From Candidatus Omnitrophota bacterium (GTDB lineage: Bacteria; Omnitrophota; Gorgyraeia; B26-G9): a DNA stretch of 34,441 bases. Positions 1-7,785 of this stretch are shown in pieces (position 1 is the stretch's first letter; each line of letters starts with the position of its first letter). The notes beneath the pieces were generated by a model. The model was given only the letters and a program-made list of their open reading frames with translations. It had not been told where the DNA came from and made no database searches. The stretch is from positions 1-34,441 of the forward strand of contig JAHITE010000009.1 of NCBI GenBank assembly GCA_018817585.1, read 5' to 3'. The translations under genes and the position numbers were made by a program.

Positions 1-418
1 ATAAGGCATCCGCATCAAGATGCTGCTCAATATTCAAAATTTGCTTATCTTCAATATAATAAAGCGGCTGGAAATCACTATCAAGCGCAACAAGCCTGGT
101 AAGCCCCTCCTGTTCCTCAAGAGAAAAAGCTATGCCGTCAAGGTAATCTTTAAGCGCAACCACCTGGCGTTTTTCAATATTCTCGGCAATATTAGCCGAC
201 CATAAAACTTTCCTGACTCTTTTATCTAAAGCATCAAATTTTTCTTTATATTGTTTTATCGGTATAGTCTTATAGGCCGCAAGCAAATTATAGTTGCTCA
301 CCTTTTCCTTTTTATTATTTATCAAGTAAAAGGATATTACACAAACAAAAATAGCGAGAAATAAAATTGCCGCCATCCCTAACATTAATTTGTACTTAAA
401 AGAACTAAATTTTCTCAT
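1..418 (-). CDS. N-terminal part of a membrane-anchored sensor protein (runs off the left edge)
   Basis: An open frame starts at ATG 418-416 and stays open for 139 codons to the window edge, so the protein is truncated by the window. A Shine-Dalgarno-like AAAGGTGGGG lies just before the ATG. The product begins with basic residues (MRKFSSFKYKLM), then one hydrophobic segment at about residues 12-34 rich in Leu, Ile, Val and Phe. A charged, presumably periplasmic region follows, with helical character and a LDSDFQPLYY stretch typical of Cache-like or four-helix-bundle sensory domains. This layout suits a histidine kinase, diguanylate cyclase or chemoreceptor whose output domain lies outside the window. 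Seen: start, ribosome site, membrane segment. Inferred: sensor role. Confidence 0.6.
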   Translation of the reverse strand, partial: MRKFSSFKYKLMLGMAAILFLAIFVCVISFYLINNKKEKVSNYNLLAAYKTIPIKQYKEKFDALDKRVRKVLWSANIAENIEKRQVVALKDYLDGIAFSLEEQEGLTRLVALDSDFQPLYYIEDKQILNIEQHLDADAL

Positions 419-484
419 CCCCCCACCTTTATTTTAATATTTCTTTTTTCACATCATACGTGTCTAAATTAATATTTTTAAAAA

Positions 485-578
485 GCCTAACACATCCTAT
501 AATAGTGTTGAGCGACAACTCATAACCATACAAAAGCAAGAAGGTTAGGCCATGAGTTATAATAGCACAATTATAGGA
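485..578. repeat. Interleaved inverted repeats between thyX and the sensor gene
   Basis: Two sets of complementary arms interlock here. Arms 495-503 (TCCTATAAT) and 570-578 (ATTATAGGA) pair perfectly, with further inner matches at 517-523 (AACTCAT) with 552-558 (ATGAGTT), and AACC with GGTT. A competing pair is 485-491 (GCCTAAC) with 544-550 (GTTAGGC). The region lies downstream of the thyX stop and upstream of the sensor start, both on the minus strand, so it could be a leader or 3'-UTR structure or a small degenerate mobile repeat. No promoter or terminator is convincing: the A-tract at 595-602 is on the wrong side of its hairpin for minus-strand termination. Confidence 0.5.
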
Positions 579-612
579 CAACTTCTACAGTTGTAAAAAA
601 AAGAGCACAATT

Positions 613-1332
613 CTATTTTCCCCGCAGAGGGTACTTGCCGCAGGAAAACTTTTCGCCTTCCGGACAATATTTAAGCTCTTCGCACTTTGCTCCGGCATTT
701 TTAAAAATACAAGGCAGTTTTTCCTGAGCCATGGCCAGCATTTGATTGGCTAAAGCGCGGATTTCCCACTGAGCGCGGATACAACAGCGATGTTTAAAAA
801 AATGCAGCAATTCCCGGCAGTTCATAGTCAAAACAATTTTAGTTTCCGCGGCCTGAGGCAAAACAAAACGCGCGTCCTGATTTGCCTGTTCACCAGTCTT
901 GCCCTTTTGCTTAAATCTGGATAACAGCTTATTATAGCTTAACTGAATATCCCGCATTGTCTGGATAAATTCTGCCTTAAGTTCCGAATCTGTTTCTATG
1001 GAAGGCGGAACAATATATTCAAAATTAGATTCCTGAACATAACGCTGGCTTTGCTGCGAATAGCTGGCCATCCGATGTCTAACTAATTGATGGGTAAGCG
1101 CCCGGGAAACCCCTTCAACCGCAAAGGTAAATTTTACATGTTCCAAAGGACTGTCATGGCCTGAAGCAACAACTTTGCGCACAAACGCTGTCTTATCCGC
1201 TAATGAAATATTATTGTTGAAAATATCTCCGGCAAACTGCTGGCTATAACACTGCCTACAGGCAGCATAAATAACTGAAATCGCGTCCGTAGTTGATTCT
1301 AAAAGCTGCACATTTAGCTTTACCTGTCCCAC
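613..1332 (-). CDS. thyX: Flavin-dependent thymidylate synthase ThyX
   Basis: ThyX methylates dUMP to dTMP using methylenetetrahydrofolate and FAD/NADPH, replacing ThyA. The 239-residue length fits the family. The ThyX signature RHRMASYSQQSQRY is at residues 85-98, giving RHR, Ser90, Ser95 and Arg97; the FAD-side motif GHDSPLEH is at 58-65; the RELLHFF...AQWEIR region of the dUMP/FAD site is near 173-192. The start is GTG 1332-1330, preceded by AGGAG six bases upstream. A Cys-rich C-terminal tail (CEELKYCPEG..C) could bind a metal or be disordered. It follows the GGDEF/HD-GYP gene by 34 bases on the same strand. A second, tandem ThyX-like protein lies at 14538-16064, but this one has every catalytic residue and is presumably the working enzyme. 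Confidence 0.95.
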   Translation of the reverse strand: MGQVKLNVQLLESTTDAISVIYAACRQCYSQQFAGDIFNNNISLADKTAFVRKVVASGHDSPLEHVKFTFAVEGVSRALTHQLVRHRMASYSQQSQRYVQESNFEYIVPPSIETDSELKAEFIQTMRDIQLSYNKLLSRFKQKGKTGEQANQDARFVLPQAAETKIVLTMNCRELLHFFKHRCCIRAQWEIRALANQMLAMAQEKLPCIFKNAGAKCEELKYCPEGEKFSCGKYPLRGK

Positions 1333-1366
1333 AATAAGCTCCTATTACAATGTTATACCGCTGTTT

Positions 1367-3616
1367 TTATTCTTTTTCTAATATCCGCAGAAACAAATCA
1401 ACCAATGCTGGATCAAACTGAGTCCCGGAAACATCTTTAATTATTTTCATTGCTTGTTTTTTACTGCAGGCTTTGCGATAACGCCGATTAGCAGTCAAAG
1501 CCTCATAAGTATCGGCCAAAGCGATTATTCTCGCGCCCAAAGGAATTTCATCGCCTTTTAAGCCATAAGGATAGCCATTGCCGTCCCAGCGCTCATGATG
1601 ATGGAGCATTAGAGGAATAATTGGTTGAAAGAAATGAATCGGCCTTAAAATATCCGCTCCGATTTGCGGATGTTTTTTAATTTCCTCATATTCCTGAGCT
1701 GTTAACTTGGATTTTTTCATTAAAATTTTTTCACTTATCCCAATTTTTCCCAGATCATGCAATATTGATGCCTGCCGGATTTTTTCCACTTCGTCCTTTG
1801 GTAAATTTCTGGCCTTTGCCAGTTCAGTGGAATAATGCACGGTTTTTTCAACATGTTCTCCGGTATAATGATCTTTTATTTCAATGGTCTTGGCAAAAGC
1901 AAAAATCGCTTCCGCTAAACTTTGGTTTGCCCGTTTTGTCAACTTGCCCAATTTATCCTGTAAAGCCACAACATCTGTTCCTTTTTCCAAATCAACAGCC
2001 GTCATTTGCCGCGTTCCGAGGATATCCTGATATGAATATACTTTATCGCCTCCGGTCTCTTTCACCTTATCCAAAATACAATCTGAAACTTTAATAAAAT
2101 CATTGGCTTTATGAATTTTATCTTCCGGAAAACAAGCAACCGCCACACTAATTTTCAGTTTTACCTTATGCGTCTTATTTCCAAAATTATACAGCTTGAT
2201 CAACTCCAAAAGCCTGTGCGCTAAAACCAGAACTATTTCCTTGTCTGCTCCGGGAGTAATAATAATAAACTCTTCCCCCCCATAGCGGATCACAGTATCG
2301 TATTTACGCACCATTTGAGTTAATTGATCAGCAAACTGCTTTAAAACTAAATCGCCAAACTGATGGCCATACACATCATTAATTGATTTAAAATAATCCA
2401 CATCCAGCATAATTACCGAAAGCGGTAAGGAATGCCTTTTCGCCCGCATAAATTCAGCTTCAATTGCTTCTTCAAAATAACGGTGATTATAAAGATTTGT
2501 CAAAGCATCACGCAGCGCTAACTGCTTAAGCCGCATATTCATCTTTAGCAGTTCTTTATTTAAAGACTTTATATTTCGATCCATTTGCCGCCGGCTGATC
2601 ACATTAGCAAACATATCAGCAACAACTTTTAGCAGCACCTGTATATCTTCTGACCATCGCTTTTCTTCCCGCACAGCATCAAACCCTAAAAACCCGATTA
2701 CTTTACCTTGATAAGTCATCGGAACATTAATCAGCGAACAAATATCTTCCTTTTCCCATTCTTCTTTTTCTGCCTGAGCTTGCTCCGGTAAATCCAACAA
2801 AGAAGTAACCTGAACCACTGATACTGATTTAATCTGGTTAATAATCCAGGGAAAACTGCTGATCGGAATTTGCTTTAGCCTAAGGATTTGCGGCTCAATG
2901 CCTGCGGCACACCATTCATGAGTATTATTCATCGTCTTATTATTATCTGAAAAAAGAAAAATATAACAACGATCTATGGCCGCAAACTCACCCAGCTGTC
3001 TTAAAGCATCATTAATCCCTGCTTCAAAATTCGCGTCATTTAAATTAACGAATTTAGTTGATAAATCCATAATCACGGTTTTAAATTCATTTTTATAGCG
3101 CAGTTCTTCTTGCACGCGTTTGCGTTGAGTAACATCATGTAAAACAATCATAAACGCTATCGGATTGCCTTGCTTATTTTTGAGCACAGAACTATTAATT
3201 TCAACTGATAAATATTCCCCCTGTCCAGTAATCATGCGATATTCAATACTGCGCAACGGTGATTTTAATGTCTTCTGCATATTAGCTATTGCCCGGTCTC
3301 GATCCTGGGGTACAATTATTTCAAAAGCGCTTTTGCCCAGGAGAATTTCCATTTCCTTAATCCCATATAATTCTAAAGCCTGGTCATTAACCATAATAAT
3401 ATTGCCCGATAAATCCAATAAGGCAATTGCTTCCGGAGAGATTTCCACTAAGGTATGATAGAGCTCCATGCTTTCATGCAGCACCTCCTGCGCCCGTTTT
3501 CTCCCATTTTTTAAGCTTTTTAATGAATAAATCTGTTGTTTAAGAGACTCGAGCTGTTCTAATAAATCTTCTTTTTCTTTTTGTCTATCCATGAAATCCG
3601 CCAGATCAAAAGTCAT
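1367..3616 (-). CDS. PAS-GAF-GGDEF-HD-GYP cyclic-di-GMP signalling protein
   Basis: A soluble 749-residue protein that probably both makes and degrades c-di-GMP. Domains in order: N-terminal coiled coil (10-50), PAS (about 52-165), GAF (about 185-340), GGDEF (about 368-525) and HD-GYP (about 565-745). The cyclase motif is GGEEF at 446-450, and an inhibitory I-site RKYD sits at 437-440, exactly five residues before it, so product feedback is likely. The HD-GYP domain keeps HDLGKIG (620-626) and HHERWDGNGYP (673-683). No membrane segment is visible, so PAS and GAF should sense cytoplasmic signals. The start ATG 3616 has no clear ribosome site; an in-frame ATG at 3592 is an alternative. It is divergent from the release-factor-like gene and upstream of thyX. 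Confidence 0.93.
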   Translation of the reverse strand: MTFDLADFMDRQKEKEDLLEQLESLKQQIYSLKSLKNGRKRAQEVLHESMELYHTLVEISPEAIALLDLSGNIIMVNDQALELYGIKEMEILLGKSAFEIIVPQDRDRAIANMQKTLKSPLRSIEYRMITGQGEYLSVEINSSVLKNKQGNPIAFMIVLHDVTQRKRVQEELRYKNEFKTVIMDLSTKFVNLNDANFEAGINDALRQLGEFAAIDRCYIFLFSDNNKTMNNTHEWCAAGIEPQILRLKQIPISSFPWIINQIKSVSVVQVTSLLDLPEQAQAEKEEWEKEDICSLINVPMTYQGKVIGFLGFDAVREEKRWSEDIQVLLKVVADMFANVISRRQMDRNIKSLNKELLKMNMRLKQLALRDALTNLYNHRYFEEAIEAEFMRAKRHSLPLSVIMLDVDYFKSINDVYGHQFGDLVLKQFADQLTQMVRKYDTVIRYGGEEFIIITPGADKEIVLVLAHRLLELIKLYNFGNKTHKVKLKISVAVACFPEDKIHKANDFIKVSDCILDKVKETGGDKVYSYQDILGTRQMTAVDLEKGTDVVALQDKLGKLTKRANQSLAEAIFAFAKTIEIKDHYTGEHVEKTVHYSTELAKARNLPKDEVEKIRQASILHDLGKIGISEKILMKKSKLTAQEYEEIKKHPQIGADILRPIHFFQPIIPLMLHHHERWDGNGYPYGLKGDEIPLGARIIALADTYEALTANRRYRKACSKKQAMKIIKDVSGTQFDPALVDLFLRILEKE

Positions 3617-3743
3617 AATATTTAAAAGGAATACACCGCAACCGGGAATAAAAAAATTATATCCCTTTTCTCTGCTTTTATCAAGCGATTATCTTCGTTT
3701 ATCCGCGATTTCATGTTATTATATGTTTAAGGAGCTCAAATCA

Positions 3744-4160
3744 ATGAGTACATATACAATCAGTTTGGAAAAGGAAAACGCGCTAAAAAAGAAGATGGAT
3801 GGCCTGGGGATAAAAGAATCCGATATCCAGGAAAAATTTATCCGTTCCAGCGGTTCCGGGGGGCAAAAAGTAAATAAAACATCCAGCTGTGTTTATCTTA
3901 AACATCTTCCCACCGGTATTGAAATTAAATGCCAGCAAGAGCGCTCACAGACCATGAATCGGTTTTTTGCCCGAAGGATACTCGTGGAAAAAATTGAAGA
4001 TCTGGTTTTAAAAGAAAAAAGCGCCCAACAAAAACAAATCGCCAAGATCCGCAAGCAGAAACAAAAACGCTCAAAACGCTCAAAAGAGAAAGTTTTAAAA
4101 CAAAAAAAGATGAATAGCGAAAAAAAACAACTCCGCGCAAACATAAACATAATTAACTAA
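3744..4160 (+). CDS. GGQ-domain release-factor-like protein (probable ribosome rescue hydrolase)
   Basis: The only convincing plus-strand gene. The 138-residue product has the class-I release factor domain 3 core with SGSGGQKVNKT near residues 29-39; GGQ catalyses peptidyl-tRNA hydrolysis. It lacks the codon-recognition domains of RF1/RF2. It ends in a Lys/Arg-rich tail (about residues 92-130) like the tail that ArfB/YaeJ and mitochondrial C12orf65 place in the empty ribosome. The start is ATG 3744, chosen because AAGGAG at 3729-3734 lies nine bases upstream; longer in-frame starts (3723, 3591) would place that site inside the gene. Known: such proteins free stalled ribosomes. Inferred: the same role here. 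Whether it is ArfB-like or RF-H-like cannot be decided by eye. Confidence 0.85.
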   Translation: MSTYTISLEKENALKKKMDGLGIKESDIQEKFIRSSGSGGQKVNKTSSCVYLKHLPTGIEIKCQQERSQTMNRFFARRILVEKIEDLVLKEKSAQQKQIAKIRKQKQKRSKRSKEKVLKQKKMNSEKKQLRANINIIN

Positions 4161-4171
4161 AGGTTAATCGC

Positions 4172-4185
4172 GTTAGCGCGCTAAC
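4172..4185. other. 14-bp palindrome between convergent genes
   Basis: GTTAGCGCGCTAAC is a perfect palindrome lying between the converging 3' ends of the release-factor-like gene and the radical SAM gene. It could help end transcription from both sides, but no uridine tract follows on either strand, so a standard intrinsic terminator is not shown. Confidence 0.3.
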
Positions 4186-4187
4186 TC

Positions 4188-5027
4188 TTAATATTCATTC
4201 GCGAAATACTCCGCGTATTCATGGATATGAACTTTAAGGTTTTGGAAACCATCCCCTGCTTGCTGAAAAATAACCTGCTCTAAATTTTTCATAGTTTGTT
4301 TAAAAAAAACCTTATCCCTAAGCAGTTTTTCATACTCCGGTTTATGCTCCGGGTAATGCTTTTCCATTGCTTTAATAATCAAGCTTTGCTTTGCCATATT
4401 AAAATTAATAATCTCAAACTCCGCTTGATTAATAATCCCTTTGGCTGAACTCACAATCAGCTTAATATCCGAGATCATTGGCAAAATCGGACAAAAATAG
4501 CCAATCACCTTAAGCTTCTTATTTTGCAGCTTTACTATTGTATCCAGGCCTTGTTTAAAATCAGGCGCCTGCATATCAAATTCAGTATTTAGAACATCAG
4601 GCAAAGCGTTGACCGTAAAATAAATCCTTTGGCAATTCCCTTGGGATAATAGATCAAGATAATCAGCAATTAACATCGAGCGGCTCATAATTGTAAACAA
4701 AACTGCCTGCTCATTGAGTAATTCCAATATCTGCCGGGTTATTCCATATTTTTTTTCAATTGGCTGAAAACACTCAGTAATTGAACCAAGCAAAACACTT
4801 TTCGGCTGAATTTGTTTCAGCTCTTTTTTAAGCAGATCAATCGCGTTAATTTTAACCTTAACATAACTGCCCCATGGCTCAGTTTGTTTCTGAGCGATCT
4901 TACTGAACTGAGCATAACAAAAACAGCAGCCAAACGAACAGCCCTGATAAGGATTAATCACAAAAGGCGCCAAATTTATATTCGTCGGACGCAGGATTGT
5001 TTCCACGCTTTGTTCAATAATTTTCAT
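4188..5027 (-). CDS. SPL-family (SplB-like) radical SAM protein
   Basis: A 279-residue radical SAM protein with the cluster motif CSFGCCFCY (CX3CX2C) at about residues 30-37, preceded by NPYQGC, the arrangement of the SPL/Rv2578c-like group. The rest is an alpha/beta barrel with strands such as SVLLGSITECFQP and RIYFTVNALPD. These proteins reductively cleave SAM on a [4Fe-4S] cluster. Spore photoproduct lyase is the named member, but many non-spore-formers carry relatives of unknown substrate, so DNA repair is only a possibility. ATG 5027 has a weak AAGAG site. It follows the B12-type radical SAM gene on the same strand, separated by the structured 5070-5195 element. Confidence 0.82.
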   Translation of the reverse strand: MKIIEQSVETILRPTNINLAPFVINPYQGCSFGCCFCYAQFSKIAQKQTEPWGSYVKVKINAIDLLKKELKQIQPKSVLLGSITECFQPIEKKYGITRQILELLNEQAVLFTIMSRSMLIADYLDLLSQGNCQRIYFTVNALPDVLNTEFDMQAPDFKQGLDTIVKLQNKKLKVIGYFCPILPMISDIKLIVSSAKGIINQAEFEIINFNMAKQSLIIKAMEKHYPEHKPEYEKLLRDKVFFKQTMKNLEQVIFQQAGDGFQNLKVHIHEYAEYFANEY

Positions 5028-5069
5028 AATTAACTCTTTTGTTTCAGAACATACTTTATTACAGGATTC

Positions 5070-5195
5070 GGGCTAGAATCAATCATTTTGGCTCATTCTC
5101 GCCTTACTTCCTGTAAGGCTCCGAGGATAAAGCTCTGATTTTGCCAGTCCTATCAAAATCAGGCTTTAAACCCGCCTAAATAATTATTCTAGCCC
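5070..5195. repeat. Cloverleaf-like structured intergenic element
   Basis: Outer arms GGGCTAGAAT (5070-5079) and ATTCTAGCCC (5186-5195) are a perfect 10-bp inverted repeat. Inside are two strong hairpins. The first is GCCTTAC (5101-5107) with GTAAGGC (5113-5119), loop of five. The second is AAAGC plus CTGATTTTG (5129-5143, one bulged T) with CAAAATCAG plus GCTTT (5154-5167). The three stems form a closed branched structure on either strand. It lies in the 214-bp gap between two radical SAM genes. A repeated short phrase (CTTGTGTCTTTGTGTCC) is just outside at about 5223-5239. A non-autonomous mobile repeat or a structured RNA would both fit; no second copy was noticed in this window. Confidence 0.6.
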
Positions 5196-5241
5196 TTTAT
5201 CGTTCATAGCTTTTAACTTGCAACCTTGTGTCTTTGTGTCC

Positions 5242-6549
5242 TTATTTTTCCACAAGATTATTTAAAAAAGCATTAGTCCTCTTAAATTTGTGTTTTTTTA
5301 ACTGGCTGATAAAATAATCGACTTTAGCCGCGATTGTTTTATTATTATAAAAATCTTTTTTCCTGTTTGCCTCAGTACCGGAATAATACACAAAGGGATT
5401 AACCTGCTCGATTTTCGGAATTAAATGTTTATTGTTGATTAAGAACTCCAGACTCTCCGCCAGATCATCCGCAGTCTCATCCGGATAGCCGACAATAATA
5501 CTCACGCCGAAATAAAGCCCGGCTTTTTTTAATTGCTCAAAAAATCCCAGCGCGTTTTGTTTGGTAAACCCCTTACGCATGTTTTTTAAGGTATTTGCTG
5601 AACCGGATTCAAGCCCGACAAATAAATTATAACAACCGCTTTGTTTTATCTTGGCAAAAAGCTGATCAGACATATCTGAACGTATGCCCATTTGTGCCTC
5701 CCAGTTTATCCTGCCAAAATTTCTTATTATCGCGTCACACAAATTTTCTAAATTCACTAAGTCCATGTTTAACATAGAATCATGAAAAATAAATGACTGA
5801 ACCTTGTTTTTTGCCAGATGGCCCGCGATTTCCTCAACAATATTCGCAATGCTTCTTGTTCTAATATTCTTATACAGCAATCTTTCCGAACAAAAAGCGC
5901 ATTTCCGGCCGCAACCGCGGGAAAACAGCAAAGAAACAGAATGTTTACGCGGATAAGAGTTTAAATCAATTTGACTATAGCCTAATAGCGGATTATACAC
6001 ATTTAAATCTTTTAGTTCCGAAAACACAGCTATTTTATTTTGATTAATTTTTCCCTGTAAATAATCAGCTAAAGCCTGTTCTCCTTCGCCAACTACCAAC
6101 AAATCAATATCAGGAAAAGCATTGATCGAAAATTTTCCTTGATCATTAAAATATAAACGCGTTATTTGCGGGCCTCCCAGCAATATCTTTATCTTTGGCT
6201 TATTTTTTTTAAGCAAAGCAACAAAACTCAAAGTTGTTTTAAAATTGCTTTGATAACAGGAGAATCCCACGATATCAAATTTTAACAGCTCTTCAACTGA
6301 TTGGTTTATCTGCTCAGGATATAGCTGATTCAGCCAGGAAAAAATATTTTCCTCAAGCTCGGAATCAATACTTTTCAACCACTGGGTTTTTAAATCATCA
6401 CTAACAAGACTATAAAACCGATTATTCAGATCAAAGACACGCGGCGCGCAGCCTTTTGCCAAAAGAAAACTTCCCAGACAAACTAAACTTAAAGCAGGCA
6501 ATTTTGGCCAAAAAGCCGGGACCAGGCAAAGCGCTATTGATGGATTCAT
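5242..6549 (-). CDS. B12-binding-domain radical SAM protein
   Basis: The 435-residue product has an N-terminal cobalamin-binding-like Rossmann region (about 1-165) with VGFSCYQSNF, ILLGGPQIT and DLLVVGEGE, typical of B12-dependent radical SAM enzymes of the MiaB/BchE-like superfamily. The radical SAM core follows with SRGCGRKCAFCSE (CX3CX2C) at about 210-222. Later barrel features are QMGIRSD, FVGLESGS and IIVGYPDET. Such enzymes usually perform methylations or rearrangements; the substrate cannot be read from sequence. No canonical DxHxxG motif is seen in the N-terminal part, so a base-off cobalamin is not assured. ATG 6549 has only a weak ribosome site. It lies 30 bases after the TIM-barrel gene, probably co-transcribed. 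Confidence 0.85.
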   Translation of the reverse strand: MNPSIALCLVPAFWPKLPALSLVCLGSFLLAKGCAPRVFDLNNRFYSLVSDDLKTQWLKSIDSELEENIFSWLNQLYPEQINQSVEELLKFDIVGFSCYQSNFKTTLSFVALLKKNKPKIKILLGGPQITRLYFNDQGKFSINAFPDIDLLVVGEGEQALADYLQGKINQNKIAVFSELKDLNVYNPLLGYSQIDLNSYPRKHSVSLLFSRGCGRKCAFCSERLLYKNIRTRSIANIVEEIAGHLAKNKVQSFIFHDSMLNMDLVNLENLCDAIIRNFGRINWEAQMGIRSDMSDQLFAKIKQSGCYNLFVGLESGSANTLKNMRKGFTKQNALGFFEQLKKAGLYFGVSIIVGYPDETADDLAESLEFLINNKHLIPKIEQVNPFVYYSGTEANRKKDFYNNKTIAAKVDYFISQLKKHKFKRTNAFLNNLVEK

Positions 6550-6579
6550 GATTAAAAACTTTCAATTGCGGAATAAAAA

Positions 6580-7524
6580 TTAAATCTCTTTTGCTTTTCG
6601 GAATATTTCACATACCGCGTCCCAGGATTTTTGGGGATTTTCACAAGTTTCCGAAGTCCCGATTTGCCCCTGATAAGCCCAGGCATAAAGCGCGTCGGGT
6701 TTTTCACTGATTAAAATCTCTCCTTGCTCAATAATCCTGGATTCTCTTCCGGCTTTAACTCCCCAAGCCTGCAGCCATTGGTGATGGAGTTTATTCTTGA
6801 TCTTGCACAATCCGGCCATTTCTTTTATCAAAGGACGCATCTGCTCCACAGCAGTCTGCTGATTAACCCAATAAATATCAGTACCCAGACTATCCAAAGT
6901 ATCTATCCGGGAAATATCTTCCCAAGCCTTTTGATCCTGGGGCATCATACAACACATTGTCTGCATCTGCGGATAATTTAATCTGATATAATCTGCTAAC
7001 AGGCAAACATAACGGACAATACTTTTTTTGCGAAAGAACTGCTCTTCTTCTAAACTAGCGGCAAAAAGATTTCCTCTGTGCATTGAAGCATAAAGCTCCT
7101 GACAAGCCGGACAATAGCATTTAATTATCGATGGCTCATCAATAAAATAACCCGCGAAACCAGCTGCCGCGATTTGATCAATCAGACTTTTGATATAAAC
7201 CAAACAATCCGGATTATTGTAACAGCCGCTGGGATTATGCGACCCGTCTTTATTAACTTGATGTGCTTGAGGATTATTCAGCAAAAACTGACTGGATTTA
7301 CCGCCGCCAAAATAATTTAAGGCTCCCCAGAAAATCGCCCAGGCAGTTAAACCATTATCTTTAGCGATTTGCGGAAAGAAATCCAGTTTGCCTGTCATAT
7401 AGACAAAATCATTCTCCTGGGCAGCAAGAAAAACATCATCACAGCCCAGAGACTGCATGTCTTTTAAATCTGTTTGCATATGTTTGGGGTTATGATGCCC
7501 CATGTAAGCTAAGCCTGTACGCAT
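6580..7524 (-). CDS. TIM-barrel glycosidase-like protein with DEP and Cys-cluster motif
   Basis: A 314-residue protein without signal peptide, not confidently assigned to a family. Alternating strand-helix pattern and aromatic-rich motifs (WAIFWGALNYFGG, GTDIYWVNQQ, YAWAYQGQIG) suggest a (beta/alpha)8 barrel of the glycosidase superfamily. Residues GYFIDEPS near 128-135 would place Asp-Glu at a strand end, where catalytic acids lie in retaining glycosidases. They are followed at once by KCYCPACQ, a CXCXXC cluster that could hold zinc or iron. The start ATG 7524 has no ribosome site, but an extended -10-like TGGTAAAAT lies seven bases before it, so a leaderless transcript is conceivable. It is first in a run with the two radical SAM genes. 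Confidence 0.55.
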   Translation of the reverse strand: MRTGLAYMGHHNPKHMQTDLKDMQSLGCDDVFLAAQENDFVYMTGKLDFFPQIAKDNGLTAWAIFWGALNYFGGGKSSQFLLNNPQAHQVNKDGSHNPSGCYNNPDCLVYIKSLIDQIAAAGFAGYFIDEPSIIKCYCPACQELYASMHRGNLFAASLEEEQFFRKKSIVRYVCLLADYIRLNYPQMQTMCCMMPQDQKAWEDISRIDTLDSLGTDIYWVNQQTAVEQMRPLIKEMAGLCKIKNKLHHQWLQAWGVKAGRESRIIEQGEILISEKPDALYAWAYQGQIGTSETCENPQKSWDAVCEIFRKAKEI

Positions 7525-7785
7525 GATTAGTATTTTACCATAAACTTATAAAAGTCGTATGATTCTTATCAAAATCCTTCAACCTGCTATATTGCTTGAT
7601 CTATATCCATATTGATTTGTAAAGATTCCGCTGATTCATTGCTTAGAGTTTTAATCAGGCGGTCTTAATTCGCGAGAAAGCTTTTATCAAAAATTAAATT
7701 CAAATTTTCCACTACTTCATCTTTTTTACTCTCCGCAAGAAAGCTCGATTGTAATCACTAGAGCTATTTATTATGTTTCATCAGC
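7525..7785. other. A/T-rich intergenic stretch with short direct repeat
   Basis: No gene is supported in this 261-bp gap. Two similar 14-mers, CGCGAGAAAGCTTT near 7671 and CCGCAAGAAAGCTC near 7733, sit about 62 bases apart and read in the same minus-strand frame over a short open stretch without a start codon, which may be a gene remnant. A possible extended -10 for the gene at 7524 is at the low-coordinate end. Confidence 0.3.

Noticed and set aside
20-205. Plus-strand 61-codon frame at the left edge
   Set aside because: It lies antisense within the membrane-sensor frame, which has a ribosome site, start and membrane segment; no protein family is suggested by the plus-strand reading.
577-602. 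Hairpin ACAACT/AGTTGT next to an A/T run as the thyX terminator
   Set aside because: For minus-strand transcription the T-run comes before the hairpin, and no gene to the left on the plus strand would need a terminator here.
5070-5195. Integron attC site
   Set aside because: The outer repeat lacks the RYYYAAC/GTTRRRY core and there is no integrase or cassette array nearby.
7670-7750. Short in-frame repeated stretch as a small protein gene
   Set aside because: There is no start codon or ribosome site and the open stretch is below 30 codons; it is noted only as possible debris.
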